Below, in pieces: positions 1 through 9,037 of a DNA stretch of 64,000 nt. The notes below the pieces were generated by a model that was not told the DNA's origin, did no database searches, and saw only the letters and a list, made by a program, of their open reading frames with translations. Position numbers and translations under genes: made by a program. The stretch is from a bacterium (GTDB lineage: Bacteria; Electryoneota; RPQS01). Position 1 is the first letter of the stretch, and each line of letters opens with the position of its first letter. Location: positions 278,013 through 342,012 of the forward strand of contig JADJEH010000009.1 of NCBI GenBank assembly GCA_016702305.1, written 5' to 3'.

Positions 1-195
1 ATGCTGCCCGCGCTGCGGCAGGTGATGGCGATCATGGGAGCGGTTGTTATTCCGCAGTCGGTGACCATACCGAACGCGGGTAAAGTGTGGGATGAAAGCG
101 GTGCGCTGTTGGATGAGACTCTGCCCGGCCGGGTGGAGAAGGTGCTGGGGAATTTGTTGAATGTTACGCAGAAAATGACCGGAGAGCGACTTTAG
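1..195 (+). CDS. NAD(P)H-dependent FMN reductase family protein, C-terminal part
   Basis: The reading frame is open from the first base of the window and stops at 193-195, so only about the last 64 residues are visible and the true start lies upstream. The segment contains the pattern ALRQVM followed by GAVVIPQSVTIPNAG, which resembles the C-terminal third of NADPH-dependent FMN reductases (flavodoxin-like fold, azoreductase or chromate reductase relatives). The flavin-binding N-terminus is outside the window. The stop lies 2 bases before the typA start, so the two genes may be co-transcribed. Assignment is by family resemblance only; the substrate cannot be told. Confidence 0.7.
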   Translation: MLPALRQVMAIMGAVVIPQSVTIPNAGKVWDESGALLDETLPGRVEKVLGNLLNVTQKMTGERL

Positions 196-197
196 AG

Positions 198-2039
198 ATG
201 GCGATTAAGACCCGCGACAATATTCGCAACGTGGCCATCATTGCCCACGTTGACCATGGTAAGACGACGTTGGTGGACGCGATGCTGCATCAGGCCGGGG
301 TGTTCCGCGACAATCAGCACGTGGCTGAACGCGTGATGGACAAGCTCGATCTCGAACGGGAGAAGGGGATCACGATTCTGTCGAAGAACACTACGATTCG
401 CTGGCAGGATAATATCATCAATATTCTCGATACGCCGGGGCACGCGGACTTCGGCGGTCAGGTGCAGCGCGTGTTGCGCATGGTGGACGGCTGCTTGCTG
501 CTGGTGGATGCCAGCGAAGGGCCGCTGCCGCAAACGCGGTATGTGCTGTTGAACGCGCTCGAATTGGGCCTGTCGCCCATCGTGGTCATCAACAAGATTG
601 ACCGTCCGGATGCGCGGATTGGGGAGGTGCTTGACGAAGTGCTGGAGCTGTTCCTTGATTTGGACGCGAGCGAAGAGCAGTGCCATTTCCCGGTGGTTTA
701 TACGAACGCAAAGCTGGGCACAGCGACGCTCGACCTTGCTACGCCGGGCGATAATCTGATGCCGCTATTCAAGCTGATTTTCGACAAGGTTCCGGCACCG
801 CAATATGACGACGAGGCACCGCTTCAGTTGCAGGTCACGACGCTTGACTATAGCGATTACGTGGGCCGCATCGGGATTGGCCGCATCGCTAACGGCACGA
901 TCAAGCAGGCGGAGCAGGTGACGCTGATAAAGAACGACGGCACACGGTCACAGGCGAAGGTCACACAGCTTTATACCTATGAAGGTTTGGCGCGAGTGGA
1001 CGCGAAGTCAGCGTGGGCGGGTGAGATCGTAGCTGTTGCGGGGTTGGAGAACATGGATATCGGCGACACGGTGACATCGTTGACGGATCCTCGTCCGCTG
1101 CCGCCGCTGAAGATTGACGAACCGACTCTGGAGATGGTCTTCGGCGTCAATACATCTCCGTTCCAGGGTCGTGAAGGGACATACGTCACGACGCGGCAGA
1201 TTCGCGACCGTCTGTTCAAAGAGATACAGGGCAATCCGGCACTGCGAGTTGAAGACTCGGAGACGTTGGAAGGCTATCGTGTATATGGCCGCGGTGAATT
1301 GCAGATGGCGATCTTGATCGAGACGATGCGGCGAGAGGGATATGAATTGGCAGTCGGCAAGCCGCGTGTTCTGTTCAAAACGGTTGAAGGTAAGAAGGTC
1401 GAGCCATACGAAATGGTCCTGATGGATTGCCCCGAGGAATTTGTCGGGGTGGTCACGAGCACCTTGGGCATGCGCCGTGGGCGAATGACGCACATGACGG
1501 ATCACGCGACGGGCTGGGTCCGGCTTTCGTTTGAGATACCCATGCGCGGGTTGATCGGCATTCGCCCGATTATGTTGACGATGACGCGCGGGACAGCGAT
1601 CATGAATACGCAGTTCCTGGATTATCGTCCGGTGGAAGGCGAAGTGCGGCAGCGCGCCAACGGCGTGTTGATCGCGGATCGTGAGGGTCGTGTGACTGAA
1701 TACGCGTTGAATAGTTTGCAGGATCGCGGGGAGGTGTTCGTTGCGCCGGGCACTCATGTTTATGAGGGGATGATCTGCGGCGAGAATTCGCGCGACAACG
1801 ATCTGGTGGTAAACATTGTGCGCGAGAAGAAACTGACCAACATGCGGGCATCGGGAACGGATGAGAGCTATAAGATCGCTCCGCCGCGGCCGATGTCGCT
1901 GGAAGAAGCGATTGCCTTTATCAACGAAGACGAACTTGTGGAAGTGACCCCTCAGAGTATTCGGTTGCGCAAGTACTACCTGAAAGAGGAAGAGCGCAAG
2001 CAGGCGGCCAAGCGGGCGGGCATGCACGGGATTGTGTAG
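198..2039 (+). CDS. typA: Ribosome-associated GTPase TypA/BipA
   Basis: A 613-residue translational GTPase, the usual length for TypA/BipA. The N-terminal G domain shows G1 AHVDHGKTT (residues ~16-24), the switch I region EREKGITI, G3 DTPGHADFGG and G4 NKID, followed by elongation-factor-like beta-barrel and EF-G-like domains. The C-terminal RANGVL and GENSRDNDLVVN segments are typical of this family. TypA binds the 70S ribosome near the EF-G site and is linked to stress adaptation and subunit assembly. The ATG at 198 follows GGAGAG about 15 bases upstream. A strong hairpin terminator lies 30 bases past the stop. Confidence 0.97.
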   Translation: MAIKTRDNIRNVAIIAHVDHGKTTLVDAMLHQAGVFRDNQHVAERVMDKLDLEREKGITILSKNTTIRWQDNIINILDTPGHADFGGQVQRVLRMVDGCLLLVDASEGPLPQTRYVLLNALELGLSPIVVINKIDRPDARIGEVLDEVLELFLDLDASEEQCHFPVVYTNAKLGTATLDLATPGDNLMPLFKLIFDKVPAPQYDDEAPLQLQVTTLDYSDYVGRIGIGRIANGTIKQAEQVTLIKNDGTRSQAKVTQLYTYEGLARVDAKSAWAGEIVAVAGLENMDIGDTVTSLTDPRPLPPLKIDEPTLEMVFGVNTSPFQGREGTYVTTRQIRDRLFKEIQGNPALRVEDSETLEGYRVYGRGELQMAILIETMRREGYELAVGKPRVLFKTVEGKKVEPYEMVLMDCPEEFVGVVTSTLGMRRGRMTHMTDHATGWVRLSFEIPMRGLIGIRPIMLTMTRGTAIMNTQFLDYRPVEGEVRQRANGVLIADREGRVTEYALNSLQDRGEVFVAPGTHVYEGMICGENSRDNDLVVNIVREKKLTNMRASGTDESYKIAPPRPMSLEEAIAFINEDELVEVTPQSIRLRKYYLKEEERKQAAKRAGMHGIV

Positions 2040-2068
2040 GGCTTACACTTGTTTATACAATAAGTTGG

Positions 2069-2101
2069 AAAGCGGGCAGCCACCGGGTGCCCGCTTTTTT
2101 T
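2069..2101 (+). terminator. Rho-independent terminator after typA
   Basis: AAAGCGGGCA pairs with TGCCCGCTTT across a 9-base loop and runs into a row of seven T at 2095-2101. It closes the typA transcript and separates it from the secreted protein downstream. Confidence 0.9.
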
Positions 2102-2222
2102 GCCATTTGCGGCGGTAAATCTTACAAAATATGTCGTATTCTGTTGCGATTTTGACCCTGCACGGCGTATATTGGGGATGGAAAGACAACGGATTAGAAA
2201 TCAGCAATAATGGAGCAGTAAG

Positions 2223-3302
2223 ATGAATCTTCAGCGATGGATATTAGTGGCCCTTGTGACGATGTGCGTCACGGCCCAGGCGACGGTTCGGACGGTGAAT
2301 CAGTTTGGGACGGCGGCGTTTTCGACTGTGCAGGCGGCGATAAACGCGGCGGTGACGGGCGATACGATTTTGATTGCCCCGGGTACATATGCAGAGAACC
2401 TGATCGTCTCGGGCAAAGTCTTGAACGTAATTGGCGCGGGGTGGGATCTTTCCATAGTTAGTGGACAATATCAGATTGGGAGCAACACCGGAGGATCCGT
2501 GACCGAGGGCCTTTACCTCTTTACGGGCGGCCAGACATTTGTTGTAACGCAATTGACGGCGGATTCTTCAACGGTACGTCGCTGTCGGATAAGAGGCGGA
2601 GGTACTACTGTAAATCTCGCCGCCACTCGTCGCTACTTTGTCGAAGACTGTCAAATCACTTCCGATGCCAACGGTATTCTGATTTCGGTTCCGACGGCGA
2701 TTAATGCTACATTGGTTGTTAAGGGCTGTGTTTTAAGTTACCTTAGCGCCTCACAGGGAAGCACGATCTACTTCAATGGCATAAACGGCAGTCCGGTAGA
2801 AATCACGAATTGCACGTTTGTCAGTGTTCGCAATCCGTTCAATTTAACTGGTTCACAGCCAGTGATTGCGATCAATAACATTTTCTACGACTGGACGGCG
2901 ACGCCGACGTGGGGGACATTCTTAGCGGGCAGTGTCTTTGACTACAATGCGAGCGATGCAACGGCTCCGGCTATTCCGGGTTCGTTTACCAATCATATCT
3001 TGCTTGGCGCAAACGATCCATTTGTGAACTATGACGAGGCGCTGAATTTCCAAGACGTGATCAGCGATTTGCATTTGAACGGAGGCGCGGGTGGACTGGC
3101 CCTGACGGATACGGGTCATCCGCTGATTTTTGATGTGGATGCAACGCGCTCAGATGTGGGCGCATACGGCGGTCCACGTCCGTTGGTGGACTTTGGCATA
3201 CCGGCATTCCCGTTTGTGACCTCGCTGACCGTTCCCAGTCTGATTGAGTCGGGCGATGATCTGAACGTCAATTCGACGGGCCGCGTTGGACCCCGATACT
3301 AA
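2223..3302 (+). CDS. Secreted right-handed beta-helix protein
   Basis: A 359-residue exported protein. It has an N-terminal signal peptide (MNLQRWILVALVTMCVTAQA) followed by the opening seen in parallel beta-helix proteins, where a tandem AAINAAVTGDTILIAPGTY segment starts the coil. Short strand-turn repeats with motifs such as VVKGC, VEITNCTF and AINNIFYD follow, as in pectate-lyase-like and NosD/polymorphic outer-membrane families. It ends in GRVGPRY and has no T9SS-type C-terminal domain, unlike the neighbour at 4806. The ATG follows GGAGCAG. No catalytic residues can be identified; adhesion or polysaccharide binding would be guesses. Confidence 0.75.
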   Translation: MNLQRWILVALVTMCVTAQATVRTVNQFGTAAFSTVQAAINAAVTGDTILIAPGTYAENLIVSGKVLNVIGAGWDLSIVSGQYQIGSNTGGSVTEGLYLFTGGQTFVVTQLTADSSTVRRCRIRGGGTTVNLAATRRYFVEDCQITSDANGILISVPTAINATLVVKGCVLSYLSASQGSTIYFNGINGSPVEITNCTFVSVRNPFNLTGSQPVIAINNIFYDWTATPTWGTFLAGSVFDYNASDATAPAIPGSFTNHILLGANDPFVNYDEALNFQDVISDLHLNGGAGGLALTDTGHPLIFDVDATRSDVGAYGGPRPLVDFGIPAFPFVTSLTVPSLIESGDDLNVNSTGRVGPRY

Positions 3303-3323
3303 TCACACTCAGGAGGATTTCTG

Positions 3324-4559
3324 ATGAGACTCTTGAGTTTCTGGCTCGGTGTGATGATGATGGTCACGGGATCGTTTGCCGTGACGATCACGCAGGCTGA
3401 GTATTTTGTGGATACGGATCCGGGGCATGGCGCGGGAACGGCGATTGCGATTACGAGCGGAGAAACGGTTTCGATTTCAGGGTTAAATGTATCTTCGATA
3501 GGTTTGACCGCGAATCGAGCGCATCGCCTGTTCTTACGATACAAGTCGAGCGAAAACGCCTGGACCATTGCTGAAGGGCGGTACTTCTATCCACTTGCCG
3601 CGCAAAGCGGCTCAGTGACGCAGGATGATATTGTGCAGGCGGAGTATTGGTTTGACGCCTTGCCTTCGACATTTGTGGACTTGACGGATGCTTCAAATAT
3701 CGTGTATCCGGCGCTGATTCCCACGACAGGGCTTACAACCAATGCGCTACATCGTTTCTTTGTGCGGTTTCAGGATGAAAATGGAAATTGGACGATTCCT
3801 GAGGGCCGCTACTTCTTCATCATTGTCGGTGCGAGTGGCACAATTGAGATCAAGAACGTGACGGCACTGGAATACTGGCTGGATAGCAACGCCCCGACGC
3901 TGGTGGATATTGCCGATGCACCGACAGGCAGTTTCGCACAGATGATTCCTGCGGGGACTGAAAATGGAATTCATACTTTCAACACGCGCTATCGTGACGA
4001 AGATGGCGTGTTCAGTATGACGGAGACCAGGCGGTTTGTGTTGATCTCGCAATCATCGTCGAACTATACGCCGAAGACGATCGTGGCCTGCGAGTATTTC
4101 ATCAACGGCAATCCGGCTCCGGGCGGCGGCATTGCTCTGCCGACACCGACGGACGGCGCGTACGATGAAGGGCAGGAAGAGAATGCCGTGGTAGTAACGA
4201 ATCTGCCGACGGGCTACCACCTCTTTTGCATTCGCTATCAGGATAGCGAAGGGCTTTGGACGTCCGCGTATTGCGACTCAGTGGTGACCACGCCGATTTT
4301 GGTCATTCAACGCTCGGGGAGTGACATTTTGCTGACGTGGCAGGCGGATCCGCTGAACGTGCCGTTTCACATCTTCCGTTCGGCGGAAACGGCCGGACCG
4401 TTCACCGAAATCGGCACGAGCAATACATTGAGCTATACCGATCCGGGGATGGTGGATTCGGCGGCAACGCGCAAGACCTATTACGTCACGACGACGCCGG
4501 GGGTCATGAGTTCGTTTCGTTTGCCGTTGGAACCGGGCGGTGCGGTGCAGCAGAAATAG
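3324..4559 (+). CDS. Secreted repeat protein with a C-terminal fibronectin-like domain
   Basis: A 411-residue exported protein with signal peptide (residues 1-20) and a very good ribosome binding site, AGGAGG, 7 bases before the ATG. It contains four degenerate repeats of about 75 residues, each opening with an (I/V)xxxEYF/W motif and closing with a HRFFVRFQDENGNWT-like strand. The last 75 residues (SDILLTWQ...FHIFRSAETAGPFTEIG) look like a fibronectin type III or related beta-sandwich. No sorting domain is present. It lies 21 bases after the beta-helix gene, so the two probably form an operon. Such repeats recur in FCB-group secretomes; function unknown. Confidence 0.7.
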   Translation: MRLLSFWLGVMMMVTGSFAVTITQAEYFVDTDPGHGAGTAIAITSGETVSISGLNVSSIGLTANRAHRLFLRYKSSENAWTIAEGRYFYPLAAQSGSVTQDDIVQAEYWFDALPSTFVDLTDASNIVYPALIPTTGLTTNALHRFFVRFQDENGNWTIPEGRYFFIIVGASGTIEIKNVTALEYWLDSNAPTLVDIADAPTGSFAQMIPAGTENGIHTFNTRYRDEDGVFSMTETRRFVLISQSSSNYTPKTIVACEYFINGNPAPGGGIALPTPTDGAYDEGQEENAVVVTNLPTGYHLFCIRYQDSEGLWTSAYCDSVVTTPILVIQRSGSDILLTWQADPLNVPFHIFRSAETAGPFTEIGTSNTLSYTDPGMVDSAATRKTYYVTTTPGVMSSFRLPLEPGGAVQQK

Positions 4560-4584
4560 CCGCGGCGTAACTCACGCCTCTCAG

Positions 4585-4622
4585 AGCCCACGCGGAATTC
4601 CGCGTGGGCTTTTGTTTTTTTT
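4585..4622 (+). terminator. Rho-independent terminator
   Basis: A perfect 26-base palindrome at 4585-4610 (AGCCCACGCGG arms around AATT) is followed by a T-rich tract at 4611-4622. It ends the transcript of the two secreted-protein genes. Confidence 0.9.
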
Positions 4623-4805
4623 GAACTATGCAAGGCAGAATGTTTGACTGATGTTTGTTTTATGTGAGATTGCAGAATACTCACGAATGTGTGACAGTCC
4701 GCGCATGGATTACTAACGAGCAGGACACGAGAGTGGACTATGTTTCGTTGTTGCGAAAGGTGATTTCGGGCAAAATCAGAAACACGAACGAACACGGAGA
4801 GAACA

Positions 4806-7619
4806 ATGAAGACATTGGGCAAGTATATGGCGCTTGCGTTGCTAACGTTGTGGATAACGACCGGCTCGGCGCTGGCGAACTACACGCTGACGATCCTGCA
4901 TAACAACGACGGTGAGTCGCGCCTCTCGACAACGGGCACGGCGCAGCCGAACTACGCGGGCGCAGCGCGCTTCGTAACGAAGTGCAATGACATGAAGACG
5001 TGGGCGATCACGAACACCGACGGCTACGTGATGATCTCGTCGGGTGACAACTTTCTGGCCGGTTCGCAGTACAATGCGGGCGTTGTGAACGGCGTGTACT
5101 ATGACGCGCTCGTGCTGGAGAAGATTGGTTACGATGCCATCGCGCTTGGTAACCACGACTTCGATTTTGGTCCGGCCAACTTGGCGAACTTCATGGATGA
5201 ATTCACCGGCCCGACCTTTCCGCCGTATGTCTCCACGAACATGGATTTTTCCGGCGACCCCGACTTGCAGGCCAAGGTTGCCGCTGGCCGCATTATGCCG
5301 AGCACGCTGGTGAATGTGAACGGTCATATTGTTGGTATCGTGGCTGCGGTGACTCCGCTGTTGCCGACGATTTCCAGCCCAGGCGCCGTGGTTGTGGATC
5401 CGAACGTGACGGGCGCGGTTCAGGCGGCGGTTGACGCATTGGTCTTGAATGGCGCGGAAGTGATCATTTGCGTCATGCACTTGCAGGACTTGAGCAACGA
5501 CCTCGCGACGATTCCGACGCTGCGGGATATTGACGTGGTGATTTCGGGCGGCGGTTCGGAATTCCTCGGCAACCCCGGTGTTTCGCCGGTGTTCCCGGGT
5601 GATGTCGTGAATCCTGCTCTACCCTATCCGTTGGTTGCTTTAGACCTTGACGGCGAGCCGGTGCAGGTTGTGACGACTCCGGGCGAGTATAAGTATGTTG
5701 GCCGTCTCGTTCTGGAATTTGACAACGCCGGCGAAGTGGTCAGCGTCAATCCGATATCGAATCCGGTGTGCGTGTTGTCGAACACGATTGATGCGGTGAA
5801 CGGCGTGATTGAAGACCCGGCTTGTGTGGCCGCCATCATCACTCCGATCAATGCTTACATCAGCGGCTTGAACACGCACATTATTGCGACGACGGACGTG
5901 CCGCTTGATGGCCGTCGTAACTCAGTTCGCACGATTGAAACGAACGAAGGCGACATCTTCGCCGATGCGCTGTTATGGGAAGGCCAGCGCCGTGCGGCGT
6001 CGTTCGGCGTATGCACGCCCAACGTCGCGTTCCAGAACGGCGGCGGTATGCGCAAGGATGCGATCATTCCGGTTGGCAATGTGACGGAATTGAATACCTA
6101 TGAAATCGCGGCGTTTGACAACGTGGTTTCTGTGACTCCGAATATTCCGGCGGCGCAGTTCAAGGAAATGCTCGAGCAGTCTGTCAGCCTTCGTCCGGGA
6201 TCGAGCGGCGGCTTCTTGCAAATCGCCGGTTTCAAGATTTTCGTTGACTACACGCGTCAGGCGCAGGTGTTGAATACGACTCCCGGGCCGAACTTCTTGA
6301 ACGTAATTACGCCGGGTCAGCGTGTGCGTGACATTGTGTTGAATGACGGCACCGTGCTTGTTCGCTGCGGCGAAATTGTTCCGGACGCGCCGGAAGTCTG
6401 CATCGCGACGAATGCCTTCACAGCCAACAGCGGCGATGCGATTCCGTTCCGCGGTGCTCCTTATACGATTGTTGGTGTGTCGTATCAGCAGGCTCTGTAT
6501 AACTACATCACTGAGCCGACCGGTTTAAATGGCGTGATCACGGGCGCTCAGTATCCGTCGGCGCCTGGTCAATACCGCATCGTGCAGAATTCGTTCTCGC
6601 AGACGTTTGTGAACCCGAATCCGGGTGCGGACTTCAGCGTTGCCACGACTCCCGATGCCCTGAGCTCGTTGCACGGCTCGGTTGAACTTGATTTTCATGC
6701 TCCCGAGTCGCCTGCTTCGGTCACGGTGAATGTCACTCGCACTCGTCCGGTGATTGACGGCATTGATTACAATCTGCCGGAAGAATATTGCGTTGGCCAG
6801 TTCTTCCTTCTTAACACTTCGCTTGGCTTTCCGACCATTGGGACATGTGTTCTTAAGACCAGAACCAAGAGCAACCAATCCAATGAAAGATTTCAGTCAT
6901 TGCTCGGCGACCCGGGTTCGAGCTTGGTCATCACCAGAAATCGCAACGGACAGTGGTACACGCTTGAACCGTCTGCCGTGATTGACTTGGGTGACGGCGT
7001 CTATAGTTTCGAGTACACCGGTATGGAAGATTGGAACGGTCTTTGGGCACTCGGCCTGCGCGACCGCGTCCTTCCCGTTGAGTTGACGAGCTTTGACGCC
7101 GCCGTGATTGACGGTGAAATTGCACTCGCATGGAGCACGGCGTCGGAATCGGCCATCGAGCGCTTCGAACTGTCGCGCAATGGCAGCAAGATCGCGGAAG
7201 TTGCCGCACAGAACAACGCGACCGGCGCGGACTACAGTTTCACGGATCGTCCCGAAGCTGGTTCTTATACCTACGAGCTCTCCGAAGTGACGCTGAGCGG
7301 TGAGCAGAACGTGCTCGGCACGACGACGATTGAATTGACCGATAACCTGCTGGTCCAAGAATACCAGCTTGGCGCGGCCTATCCGAATCCGTTTAACCCG
7401 ACCACCAATATTGACTTCGTGCTGCCGGAAACACAGAACGTGTCGCTGCAGGTGTTCAATCCGCTGGGTCAGGTCGTGGCGACGCTGGTGCAGGGCAGCC
7501 ACGAGGCGGGTCGCTACAGCGTGACGTTTGATGCGTCTGACTTGACGAGCGGCATCTACTTCTATCGTTTGGAAGCCGGTTCGTTCTCGGCGATGCAGAA
7601 GATGGTTTTGGTGAAGTAG
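4806..7619 (+). CDS. Secreted 5'-nucleotidase/cyclic phosphodiesterase family protein with T9SS-type sorting domain
   Basis: A 937-residue exported protein. After a signal peptide (about residues 1-24) a calcineurin-like metallophosphatase domain begins with LTILHNND and continues with SSGDNF and GNHDFDFG, the metal-binding motifs of the UshA/5'-nucleotidase family. A 5_nucleotid_C substrate domain follows (GDIFADALLW, FQNGGGMRKD). The last ~80 residues hold the YPNPFNPTT motif and end in GIYFYRLEAGSFSAMQKMVLVK, the pattern of the Por secretion C-terminal sorting domain. It probably hydrolyses extracellular nucleotides or phosphate esters at the cell surface. The start is supported by GGAGAGAAC before the ATG. 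Confidence 0.9.
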   Translation: MKTLGKYMALALLTLWITTGSALANYTLTILHNNDGESRLSTTGTAQPNYAGAARFVTKCNDMKTWAITNTDGYVMISSGDNFLAGSQYNAGVVNGVYYDALVLEKIGYDAIALGNHDFDFGPANLANFMDEFTGPTFPPYVSTNMDFSGDPDLQAKVAAGRIMPSTLVNVNGHIVGIVAAVTPLLPTISSPGAVVVDPNVTGAVQAAVDALVLNGAEVIICVMHLQDLSNDLATIPTLRDIDVVISGGGSEFLGNPGVSPVFPGDVVNPALPYPLVALDLDGEPVQVVTTPGEYKYVGRLVLEFDNAGEVVSVNPISNPVCVLSNTIDAVNGVIEDPACVAAIITPINAYISGLNTHIIATTDVPLDGRRNSVRTIETNEGDIFADALLWEGQRRAASFGVCTPNVAFQNGGGMRKDAIIPVGNVTELNTYEIAAFDNVVSVTPNIPAAQFKEMLEQSVSLRPGSSGGFLQIAGFKIFVDYTRQAQVLNTTPGPNFLNVITPGQRVRDIVLNDGTVLVRCGEIVPDAPEVCIATNAFTANSGDAIPFRGAPYTIVGVSYQQALYNYITEPTGLNGVITGAQYPSAPGQYRIVQNSFSQTFVNPNPGADFSVATTPDALSSLHGSVELDFHAPESPASVTVNVTRTRPVIDGIDYNLPEEYCVGQFFLLNTSLGFPTIGTCVLKTRTKSNQSNERFQSLLGDPGSSLVITRNRNGQWYTLEPSAVIDLGDGVYSFEYTGMEDWNGLWALGLRDRVLPVELTSFDAAVIDGEIALAWSTASESAIERFELSRNGSKIAEVAAQNNATGADYSFTDRPEAGSYTYELSEVTLSGEQNVLGTTTIELTDNLLVQEYQLGAAYPNPFNPTTNIDFVLPETQNVSLQVFNPLGQVVATLVQGSHEAGRYSVTFDASDLTSGIYFYRLEAGSFSAMQKMVLVK

Positions 7620-7650
7620 CGTTCGTACATTTCGCATCCGTTCATATGAG

Positions 7651-7683
7651 AAACGCCCCGACCGAATGGCCGGGGCGTTTTCT
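7651..7683 (+). terminator. Terminator between convergent genes
   Basis: AAACGCCCCG and CGGGGCGTTT form a long GC-rich stem closed by TTTTCTT. It sits between the convergent nucleotidase gene and the ABC transporter operon. Confidence 0.85.
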
Positions 7684-7704
7684 TATCCGGGTGTTGCGCG
7701 GCGC

Positions 7705-7932
7705 TTATCCCAATTCGGTGGCGAGGCGGCGCTTAAAGACGACGACGGCAATGGCGGTCATGACGGCGGCCATGCCTAAACAGATGCCGCATTCGAGCGC
7801 GATGCCGACGATGTTCTGATTGCGCCAGAAGACATCATTAAAGCCCTGCATCGCCCAGAACACGGGAGTGATTTTGCTGATCATTTTGATAATGTTCGGG
7901 CAGCATGAAGCTCGGGAACATCGCACCGCCAA
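7705..7932 (-). pseudogene. C-terminal fragment of the ABC-2 permease, separated by a frameshift
   Basis: This frame encodes the expected end of an ABC-2 permease: NIIKMISKITPVFWAMQGFND, then a final transmembrane helix and FKRRLATELG. It joins the upstream permease frame if one C is removed from the CCC run near 7902-7905 (+ strand GGG), giving FMLP-NIIKMIS. Without that shift the main frame reads on through a non-homologous tail and stops at 7838. Either the gene is broken or the assembly has a one-base error; no slippery heptamer typical of programmed shifting is seen. Confidence 0.75.
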
Positions 7933-9037
7933 TGGCGGACATACTGAGGATGATCACCACTTGTAGTCCCCCCGCCTGCTCCTCAGTCTTCGAGAGCGCA
8001 GAGATGACCAGCCCGACCGCGCTCATGGTGATCGCGGTGACGACAATCATCACGAGCATCGGCGCGAAGTGTTCCCAGATTTGCAAGTGGAAAATCAGCC
8101 AGCCGTAGATCATCATGACCAGCAGTTGGAAGCTGCCCATGACGACTGAATAGAGTAGTTTTGACAGGAGGATTTCTCCGGCCGTCGCACCCATGAGCAG
8201 GAGTCGCTGCGCGGTGCCCGAACGCATTTCACGGAGCAGGGATGCGGCAATCGCTCCGACTCCGAAGAGCAAAAATGTCACGGCGGTACCGGCTGTGGTG
8301 TGGGAAACAGACGGGTTGACGACCTGCTGGCCGACGACTTGGGTGCGTTTGACTTGATTCACCTTGTCAAACATCGCGCCCATGTTGAAACCCGCACTGT
8401 CTGCGGCAGATGACTCGCCGAGCATCTCGTCCTGGGGTATCATGTCTTGAAAGCGCATACCGCTGTCCGGTAAATCAACGCCAAAGTTCTTCTCGATTGC
8501 GGCCGCGAGGTCTTGATTAAAGCCGAACGTCGCGGACGAATCCATCATGCCGGACATCATGGCGGCGGGCATGAGCATGGGAAACGTTTCGAACGACGAT
8601 TTTTGCATCAACCCCTCAAGCAGTCCGGCGGTGACCGGATCGCGCGTATCTTCAAGGATATGCGCGCGGAGTTCGCCGTTCTTGATCCCATCGGTGAAAT
8701 CGCGCGGGGCAATGAGCGCCGCCGAATAATCGCCCTTGGCTACCAGCCGGGCGGCCGTGACGCTATCGAGTTTGACGGAGTCTTTGCCGATCGTTTCGAT
8801 CAGATTGATTTCATCAAGCCGGTCAAGGGCCGCCAAGAGACGCGCGCCGCCGGGGCCGGTGTCTTCGTTGACCGCCAATACTCTAAGTTCGGAAAGCGCA
8901 TCCTTGCCTTGCCCGCCGAAAACAAAGCCGAAGACGAGAATCATGACCATGGGGACGATGAACGTCAGCCCCATGGCCACGGGATCGGTGAGGAAGATCG
9001 CGACGTCTTTCCGCGCGAGGTACCAGATGCGTTTCAT
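7838..9037 (-). CDS. ABC-2 type transporter permease, frameshifted near its end
   Basis: A 399-residue frame opening with RIWYLARKDVAIFLTDP and a first membrane helix, as in ABC-2/DrrB/YhgE-type permeases. A large extracytoplasmic loop (~residues 45-240) follows, then a cluster of helices (FLLFGVGAIAASLLREMRSG, LLLMGATAGEILLSKLLYS). The last ~24 residues of this frame are not permease-like because of the shift described for the 7705-7932 fragment; the intact protein would be about 443 residues. The start overlaps the stop of the ATPase gene by 4 bases, so the two are translationally coupled. Substrate unknown; multidrug, lipid or polysaccharide export are all possible. Confidence 0.85.
   Translation of the reverse strand: MKRIWYLARKDVAIFLTDPVAMGLTFIVPMVMILVFGFVFGGQGKDALSELRVLAVNEDTGPGGARLLAALDRLDEINLIETIGKDSVKLDSVTAARLVAKGDYSAALIAPRDFTDGIKNGELRAHILEDTRDPVTAGLLEGLMQKSSFETFPMLMPAAMMSGMMDSSATFGFNQDLAAAIEKNFGVDLPDSGMRFQDMIPQDEMLGESSAADSAGFNMGAMFDKVNQVKRTQVVGQQVVNPSVSHTTAGTAVTFLLFGVGAIAASLLREMRSGTAQRLLLMGATAGEILLSKLLYSVVMGSFQLLVMMIYGWLIFHLQIWEHFAPMLVMIVVTAITMSAVGLVISALSKTEEQAGGLQVVIILSMSAIGGAMFPSFMLPEHYQNDQQNHSRVLGDAGL

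Noticed and set aside
192..2027. Long minus-strand frames opposite typA
   Set aside because: They are antisense shadows of a G+C-rich gene; their products are Arg/His-rich and match no family.
7838..7932. Programmed frameshifting as an explanation for the permease break
   Set aside because: No slippery heptamer or downstream structure was seen, and ABC-2 permeases are not known to use it; a mutation or assembly error is simpler.
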